In this document: positions 57,181-64,000 of the stretch, in pieces
Numbering within the stretch: the stretch's first letter is position 1
How the letters are laid out: every line of letters starts with the position of its first letter
Source: Asterella californica
Taxonomy: Eukaryota > Streptophyta > Marchantiopsida > Marchantiales > Aytoniaceae
DNA length: 64,000 nucleotides
Assembly (NCBI GenBank): GCA_036924285.1
Contig: JAYKYS010000007.1
Coordinates: 5,394,001 to 5,458,000 of the forward strand
Reading direction: 5' to 3'
Position numbers and translations under genes: made by a program
The notes under the pieces: generated by a model
The model's database searches: none
What the model was told of the DNA's origin: nothing
The model's input: the letters and a program-made list of their open reading frames with translations, nothing else

Positions 57181-57474
57181 TCATTTTTGCGCAGTTGTGT
57201 ACAACCCTGTTGAGGTATGGTGAAGGTTTGAACTTAACCCAAGCTCCTCAAACTGATAAGGACACATGTCCTCCTGCACCTCTAACGCATTACTTCTAGT
57301 CCACTGTATAACTTTTTTCACCTCTTCAATTGACATTGGATCAGCATGAAGAAGTATTAAACATCGATCCAGACCTTCCATGAGTTTAGCAATTTTTGCA
57401 TTAACTCCTTCGTAACCTGCATCATCGTGCATTCTCGAGTCTTGGCCAAAACCACGTTTCCCTTCAGAACTCAT
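57181..57474 (-). CDS. Small hypothetical protein, 97 residues
   Basis: Begins with a true ATG (57474-57472) and has ordinary codon use. The protein opens MSSEGKRGFGQDSRM, is acidic in the second half and contains a leucine-spaced segment IAKLMEGLDRCLILLHADPM and VKKVIQWTRSNALEVQEDM that could form helices. No signal peptide or membrane span is visible. I do not recognise a family, and chance or part of a larger gene are both possible. It lies away from the transposon fragments. Confidence 0.35.
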   Translation of the reverse strand: MSSEGKRGFGQDSRMHDDAGYEGVNAKIAKLMEGLDRCLILLHADPMSIEEVKKVIQWTRSNALEVQEDMCPYQFEELGLSSNLHHTSTGLYTTAQK

Positions 57475-59579
57475 CGTTCACTCATGCACCACCAACTCGA
57501 CTCGAGACTCTAGAGTAAAAAAATAACTCGGAAGAAATTAGTACTCAGTCCCCTCGAGTTCTAGATGGAGTTCACTTCCACAAAACCCACGCTTTAGTTT
57601 CCAAAATTGCCGGCACTGACTACCACGTTTCCAACGGCAACTGCCAACTGCCAAATGCCACTATGTTTTGTTTCTTCCAACAAGACTGTCCACGTTGGAC
57701 GATCGACCAGGAAACTGGATGAAGGTATGACCAAGAGAGACGGTTTCGGAGGTGTGACCAAGTAAACTAAAGCTCTGATGTTACAGTGGAAACTGAAGGA
57801 GTAAAAAATGGAAACTGAAGGAGTAAAAAGCTGGCAACAGTACCTATGGTAACTTACGATTGCGATATCCTTGGGGGAAAATGTAACGTTTGCTTTCTGA
57901 AGCTTGTCAGTTCCGGAGTTTGAGGAAGAGGACCGCCGAAGCAAACGATGAGTCTCCAGTCAACCACACGAGTAGTTATTATTATTTATCCTCGTTCCAG
58001 TGTCAGTCTGCCGAGAGTCAGACGTATCGTACGATCCTCATCACTCCTCCTAGTGCTAACTCACGAGTCACGAGTTACTTTACAAGTACTTTAGCTTTAC
58101 ACGAAGATCTACATCGTATCGAACTGTTTGCCACTTTGCACATGCTTCATCAGTTTGGAACATCTGTCCTCTGCCATCACCGCCTTCTGCAGTTCTTGGC
58201 GAAAATCCTACTAAATAGTTTACGGAGAAGAGTTCAGAACTTTTTCAGTCTCCACGTTCGACGGGATTCAGCAAGCTTCAAACCTATCCATGAAAGAAAA
58301 CCGGAATGATTCTAAAGGTCTAACGGTTAGAATCTCCAGGTTTAATTCTAACGGATAACCGTAGGTTAATACGCCTAAACCTCCTTACGATATAAAATGG
58401 CGTATGGAATACTTTGCTGCTTTTATTATACTATTTTCTTTGGTGCGTTTTGCTCGGGCCAAGGTCACGAAATTCACTCAGTTTAACTCTAGTCTATAGC
58501 AGTTACTATGGAGTGTGTCATGACGAAATATAGATATGAGGTTGACATGTATTAACGCATTTCATTACTTTAGTAAGCAATCATGAGTCCTTCGGGTCCT
58601 TCTTCCCCTTGTAAGGTTTGATAGGGTCCTTCCATCCGTTGGCTATTCATTGCGTCGCGTGTATCCAGCAAGTATGAGATAGTGGTAACAAAAAACTGAA
58701 TCTATGTTTTTCAAAATCGGAGATAGTAGTTTGTCATGAGACTGTAGTTGTTCCATACTACTCATATTTAAGACATAATACGATTAGTAACATAAAAGCA
58801 TCAATGCTAATTTGTAAGTATTAAGTTCATTTTTGTTCGATGTTTTGTATAAAAGCTAGTATTTATTATAGATTAATACAACTATCTTAAGTCCCTAAGA
58901 AGATCTGAACTTATAATGCATACCAACACCGAGTATAAGTGCATGTTGAGAAACCAATAGTTAAAATTTCAAACACTATAGCAGCTTAAAATATTGTCAA
59001 AATGTTCGACTATTGAGTTTATTTTGAGATGACAAGATTTATCGCAAATCTTTTCGAAAAACTATTATCTCATCGTAAAATGGTGAATAATATGCATGCG
59101 ACATGCTAGAGAAAAAAAGACGACAAATGAGATACGAAGGACAAAATACAACAATGCATTATCTGTAGGATGACATAGAGTCAAGGACCGAATAAATATG
59201 CATGCCACATACACTTTTGGCTGAGGAAAGGAGGACGACAAGCAAGGTACAGGGGACAAAATAGAACAATATATTGACTGTAAGATGACATAAAATTAAA
59301 TTTTATTTTAAAATATCGTTCAAATTTTTTTTTCACGGTGCGTTCTGATGTTCTGGATTATAGAAATATATGTATATGTTACATAAGAGTTTTAAAATAA
59401 AATAAAATAAATAATAGATAATTCTAATATATTATATTAAAATATATAAAATACATACACATACATATATGAGTCAAACATAAGCTGTAATAGCATTTGT
59501 TCGTCTTGTGTAGAAACTACACTAGTTTCACTAGGTTATGCTACGTGGACTCCAGCGTTAACAACAGCTCTATTTTGAT
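57475..59579. other. Intergenic DNA, AT-rich toward the right
   Basis: Frames at 57594-57944 (minus) and 57890-58309 (plus) overlap and have no recognisable content. 57475-57950 could be the upstream region of the small minus-strand frame. An approximately 100-bp motif containing ATATGCATGC is repeated near 59091 and 59196. Confidence 0.45.
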
Positions 59580-59800
59580 GGTTGTACATACAGGGATGGC
59601 TATGATAGATACAGGAGCAAACCAAGACTATAGCTCATCAAAGACAACATCTCTACTGATATAGAACTGTTTGACAAAGGATTATAACATCTATATCTTT
59701 TCGTATCTGAAGCATATCCAAGGAAGATACATCTATCTGCTTTCGGATCTAGTTTTTAATGTCTTTCATCAACAAATACATCCAAAAACTTTAAGGAAAG
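59580..59800 (-). pseudogene. Ty1/copia integrase C-terminal scrap
   Basis: On the minus strand, KVFGC near 59795 and then PKADRCIFLGYASDTKRYRC near 59740 is the copia integrase tail motif (GC-F; FLGY; KGYR-Y). SSISVEMLSLMSYS follows, matching the family's VxISRDVxFxE region. Frames are broken and it ends within 220 bp. Confidence 0.75.
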
Positions 59801-59913
59801 AGTAATCTCAATCATGCGTATGATTGAGATACAAAGCTATCGGCTGTCTTGTGGGCGTTCCGTAATGCAGAAAAGATAACGACCCGTCAGACACCCTTTT
59901 CCTAACATATGAC

Positions 59914-60356
59914 ATGACACCGATCATGCGATTTGAATTTGATGTACCTACTTACAGAATTTTGTCTGAAGATAGACTATCAGTGGAGGAGAGCCAACTG
60001 TTACGACTCAAGAGTCTGATGACACTTGAGGAAGACCACGAGGAGTCCAAGCGACTAACGGAGGTCATTCAAATGAAGTGGAAAGAGAAGCACGATAAGA
60101 AGATCCATAAAGTGGACATCAAGGATGACGATTTAGTACTGCTGTATAACAGTAAGTACACTAAATTTCCAGGGAAGTTACACTTGCGTTGGATGGGCCC
60201 TTATAAAGTAACGTGTCGTTATAGTAATGGTTCGATTCAGTTGGAAGAACTCGATGAAATATTGTTAGCCACCCGAGTCAACGGATGGAGAAATCAAGAA
60301 ATACTACTCTTGAGTGTTCGCAAGGTCACTTCCCACTTGAGAGGGGGAGTATATGA
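59914..60356 (+). pseudogene. Ty3/gypsy integrase C-terminal fragment with polypurine tract
   Basis: The frame contains EESKRLTEVIQMKWKEKHDK, KVDIKDDDLVLLYNSKY, and LHLRWMGPYKVTCRYSNGS, the GPY/F-type C-terminal domain of gypsy integrase. It matches the same domain at 31640-31870. It ends at a polypurine tract, GAGAGGGGGAG (60341-60351), beyond which the LTR should start (TATGAAGCCTTG). The rest of the element is not upstream. Confidence 0.85.
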
Positions 60357-62570
60357 AGCCTTGATTTTTCGTTTTTGTTAATTAATTGATCAATTGTAAA
60401 ATAAATAAGAAGAATATGTGATAGAAGATAGAAGATATGAGTAGAATAGTGTTAATTAGAAATTTAGGTGAAGAATCTCTGTTCTGGAGGAATCTATCAA
60501 ATTTATAGAGACACTTGGGATAAGACTTTCTCACAGTTGAATTCCTTGGGCGAATAACTTTCTAACGATATGTTGTGTGAGGCAAATGGAATCTGGACGA
60601 TGAAGTTATAGCAGGTTGAAGACGTAGCGAAGTTAGAGAAGAACGACATCGTAGTACTACGAGCGTCGAAGAACATGTAGCAGGATGCTTAGATCTCCTT
60701 CTTTTGGATTACACAACACCATGTTATCAATATGAAAATTGTTTACGAGTGAGAATAAAACTACATTGTTTTTGTCGTTCTCAGACAGATGTACATGGAT
60801 CATATTGCAATTGGACTCTGGTGGTAAAGAATATAGTGTCTGCAAGTTCCTCGAGTTGTTGTAATTCTACTTCTTCATCCGTTCCATAAACTAATTCTTC
60901 TAGTTATAGCGAGTATATTTCCACAATTTCTCGTTCTGGTTCTTCATCCGATCAAGTCGACCAGTTATTTCTCATTCACTTGCTTAATTATCTTAGTATC
61001 TCTTCTCTTTTCATGTTACAAACGGTCCGTTCCAGTTCCGTCACTAATGATCTCGTTGGTTACAACTTTGCACTTGTTGTATTACCCAGCATGGTCATCA
61101 AAATGTTACTCGTGATATACACTAGTACGCTAGAGTCTCTTGTCAATGGATCTGAACATTGAATTCACTATCAATCACGCATTCATATCCAGTACACAAG
61201 TTTCCCTCAAAATTATAAATCTCTTTTCTACAGAATTTCCCTATACACTCAGTCGTAGAATATGATCCTCAGAGCCCTTTATATATTATTCGCTTAGCAA
61301 CACACTTGTAGACCACTAGACAAAGATCAAGAATCACATACCTATCTAATGGGTGGATGTATCCGGTATGTAAATTAACTATCCGGCTATTCTGTATCCG
61401 GATATATAATTATATTATGGATAATCCATCTGTTTTAATCTGTAACTTCATCCGGATGATATCTTCCGTATCGTCTTGTAGATGAAAACTAAAGGTAACA
61501 ACTAACAAGCACATTGTCATGCACTTCAATTATGAGTTCTCTTTTACGTTCTCGAAACAACTAACAAGCGTGTTGCATTGCGCTTCATTTATTAATGTGT
61601 ATGGCTGTTTTGGCTGTTCCTTGTATGACTAATATTTAATAAATATATGTTAATTTTGATTTTTATCAAAACTTACAATTTAATTTATATATAAGAATTA
61701 TATCGTTTCCAGTATCATAAAAAGAGAAAGTTAGCGAAGTTTGTTGAGCATGTTATTCATTTTTCCTCTTATTCTTTGTTTGTTGGCTCATTGAATGCCA
61801 GTTTGAACCTCACACCCGATAGAGCCTTGTACCTCACACTAGGGAGACAACGGTACTAACCATTGCATTATCTTCCAGTTGATTCCATTTAACTTTATAT
61901 TTTCTCCGAGACGTAAATTTAAAAAAGTAAATGTGAAAATATTTAATCTACTGAAATATTTAATATATGTTAAATTTGAAATTCGGTCTTCGCATCTAAA
62001 AAAACACCCGATGGTCAATCTGACCAGTGAAAAATTCCAAATTTAAATTACTAATTGAAAGATATGAAAAGTTAACAAAATCTATGATTTTATCTGTCGA
62101 ATGAGTATGTGCCTTCCAGCCTAAAGTGCCTCCCTTTTCCATGTGAGCAGCAGGTAGAAACGTTAGAGCTCCTTAAACGTGGAACAACTTGGACAGACGT
62201 TAAAAGTTTTGTGGGTACGAAATGGTGCGGAGTTGCTAGGATCATAGACATAACCATCCGATAACGTATTTTGTAGTATTAGCAAAGGGTTAAGTGACGG
62301 ACGGAGGGTTATGAAACATGAAGAAATTGGATTAGATCTGGGTTAATCGCTACCGCATAGCTCCGCAATTACATTGCAAGAATAGCTTTTTGTTCAGGTT
62401 ATGTGAAATTCCTATTAGGGTGTGTAAAAGTTAATAGAGAAGATTCTCTAATGCTGGAACTGAGATCAGCCATAAAGAAACCCTCTTGTTCTAAACAAGA
62501 GTCAACTTTGTCTGACTGTGATTCGGGTAGCAAAGAAAAATGATTCACGACTGAAACATAAGACCACCAT
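60357..62570. other. Possible LTR remnant then AT-rich intergenic DNA
   Basis: The first few hundred bases follow a gypsy polypurine tract and may be LTR. Short direct repeats: CAACTAACAAGC at about 61499 and 61559; ATCCGG motifs at 61360-61460. No gene seen. Confidence 0.4.
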
Positions 62571-62660
62571 GATTTCACTATAGCTTGCCTCATGCAATAG
62601 CTTTCAGTAAAAAAACCGCCATGATTTCACTAGCGCTTTCCTCAGGCAGTAGCCTTCCGG
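62571..62660 (+). repeat. Short direct repeat containing CCATGATTTCACTA
   Basis: CACCATGATTTCACTATAGC (from about 62566) and CGCCATGATTTCACTAGCGC (from about 62617) share the following CTTxCCTCAxGCAxTAGC. The copies are about 50 bp apart. Confidence 0.8.
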
Positions 62661-62936
62661 ATTGTAGCATATTTGAATCTTTACAAAGTATCTCAACTTT
62701 TGAACACTCTATTAGGACGTGTTAAAGCTGGAATCTTGAAACGATATTCTTGGTCCGCGTAGGAGTGTTACGGCTGTGACCATGAGTCCACGTTCGTCTC
62801 CTACGGGTACCTCTGGAGGAGTATGTAAGAAAACGCCATGGGTGTTTCTAATCACTTCTTTCTGGAATTGGATCTTAACTTCTTGTAACAAACTAATGAT
62901 AATCAGATAATCTATTTTAATTTTCAAAATATTTTT
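62661..62936. other. Intergenic DNA before the dispersed repeat
   Basis: No gene seen. CTATTAGGACGTGTTAAAGC near 62709 resembles CTATTAGGGTGTGTAAAAGT near 62411. Confidence 0.4.
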
Positions 62937-63080
62937 TATTAAAAACTCGAATTATTACATCAATTCACAAATATAGTGATAAGCTATTCATGCTCTATAC
63001 AAAACTTACTTTCAAGAGAATACCGCTGTTTCACTTGTGGACGTTAGAAAATCTTCTCTGTTAGCTTTTACACCCTTATA
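62937..63080 (+). repeat. Dispersed repeat, copy 2 (partner near 2980)
   Basis: Aligns along its length with 2980-3127 (see that entry), for example ATTACATCAATTCACAAATA here against ATTATATCAATTCATAAATA there. Diverged but clearly related. Confidence 0.7.
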
Positions 63081-63839
63081 AACCACCCAAATTAAGAAAC
63101 CATGGCTCTCATGGCGTCACTCTTACACTGTTGTCTTGTCTGGAGTGGTGTGTGAACATCGTGTTCTACGTAGAGAGCATTCTTGTCGTCCCATACACTC
63201 CGGCGGCTGTTGCCATAGCAAAGTTGAAACTTGAAAGCTATGCCCACTTTCAGGAGAGTATTTATGTCCTTGTCTTGCGCTTGGACGCACGACAAGACAG
63301 ACAAATTGTGGACCCCACGTGATTTTCTGATATACTCGAGTAAAATGTCAGGAAATCACGTTGTCTCTTAATCGCTCCTTTCTTGCAGACAATTCGAATG
63401 TGCAGACGTAAAAATTGTGTAACTTTAACTTCACCAGATTGCAATCTCAGATATGGGGAAAAAGAAACCTCCATTTCAAGTATTATAACATAACCAGGCT
63501 TCAGTTCTATATGTTCTTATATGTATGATACACGCCAAAGTTCTCTTTTGGTCGTTATATTGAGACCCAGATCTCTGAAATATGTGGAGACATGGGAATC
63601 AGTGTCAAAATTATTAAATTCCTTCTGATTTATAGTGATGATATTTTCCACATAATTTTCTGCAAACACCTTCGTTTTCTTTGTTCTTGATCGCCATGTT
63701 TTAGCAATATGAACCGTTTTCGTTTACCCTTCACACCATGTTCATGTCAAGTCTGCTGTTCTCTTCTAGAAAAGAGTAAGGGAACACGATTCGTTATAAC
63801 CTACTGAATACGAGGTTTTCTTCTCTTGAAATTTGGCTC
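63081..63839. other. Intergenic DNA at the right end
   Basis: Overlapping short frames on both strands (63092-63474) with no recognisable content. A gene beyond the window edge may own part of it. Confidence 0.4.
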
Positions 63840-63992
63840 TCTTGGATGTTTCATTTTCTTTCCTTTTTCCTTTTTTCCTTTTTCTCCTTTCCTTTTCACT
63901 GTTTGTCCTTTTTTCCTTTTTCCTTTTTTTTTTCTTTTTTCTTTTTCTTTTTCTTTTATCTTTTATCCTTTTCCTTTTTCCTTTTATCGTTT
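63840..63992. repeat. Pyrimidine tract, (CCTTTTT)n-like
   Basis: About 150 bp almost purely of C and T, in variants of CCTTTTT and CTTTTT, interrupted by a few other bases near 63899-63906. Low-complexity DNA; such tracts can form triplex DNA. Confidence 0.95.
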
Positions 63993-64000
63993 TGCATTTT

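Overview
This window is nuclear DNA of a land plant. It carries three recognisable host genes with plant splice sites: a LIP1-type small GTPase, class I small heat-shock proteins (sHSPs) and an F-box/PP2-like protein. The rest is mostly AT-rich intergenic DNA with fragments of Ty3/gypsy, Ty1/copia and PIF/Harbinger elements. There are no bacterial-style operons, no CRISPR array and no rRNA or tRNA gene that I can see. The intron inside the sHSP genes and the pyrimidine-rich leader upstream of LIP1 would fit a bryophyte (moss-like) or other early-diverging land plant. The species call is inference with low confidence.

Layout, left half. A 155-bp tandem repeat (530-1240) and intergenic DNA precede the LIP1 gene (seven coding exons, 5391-8046, plus strand, 344 codons). 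A zone rich in near-perfect palindromes follows (9474-10428). Next is a convergent pair of class I sHSP genes sharing one intron position: a plus-strand copy that has lost the core of its alpha-crystallin domain (11651-12400) and a near-complete minus-strand copy with a good TATA box but GTG where ATG is expected (15757-15113). A 90-bp triplicate repeat (16441-16704) leads into decayed gypsy fragments (17300-18640 and 19680-22990).

Layout, middle. From 24.5 to 33.4 kb the DNA is mostly non-genic, with two notable inverted-repeat structures (28280-28327 and about 29405-29790). It also holds an internally deleted gypsy fragment in which gag is joined to the integrase C-terminus (31010-31900). 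A much better preserved gypsy-type element (34526-39367) has gag, zinc knuckle, protease, RT and part of RNase H. Its integrase is missing and the RNase H reading runs directly into an unrelated coiled-coil-like ORF followed by 157-bp tandem repeats.

Layout, right half. The F-box/PP2 gene (41141-43638, three exons) is followed by a PIF/Harbinger element whose DDE transposase (46119-47447, plus) and MYB/trihelix-like partner ORF (48208-47492, minus) are both broken by nonsense codons. A last-exon remnant of a receptor-like kinase lies at 50323-50541. A minus-strand gypsy element (about 52.1-54.4 kb) is interrupted by an LTR with a Met-tRNA-type primer site and abuts the 3' half of a plus-strand copia element with its 3' LTR (54430-55848). 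The right end has a 313-bp direct duplication, a possible small minus-strand gene, two more retroelement scraps and a long pyrimidine tract at the edge.

The host genes do not form a pathway together. LIP1 is linked in flowering plants to light input of the circadian clock and cell shape, sHSPs are chaperones, and F-box/PP2 proteins are SCF substrate adaptors. The ATG/GTG caveat matters throughout: GTG or TTG starts are not valid for plant nuclear genes, so starts given here are ATG unless stated.
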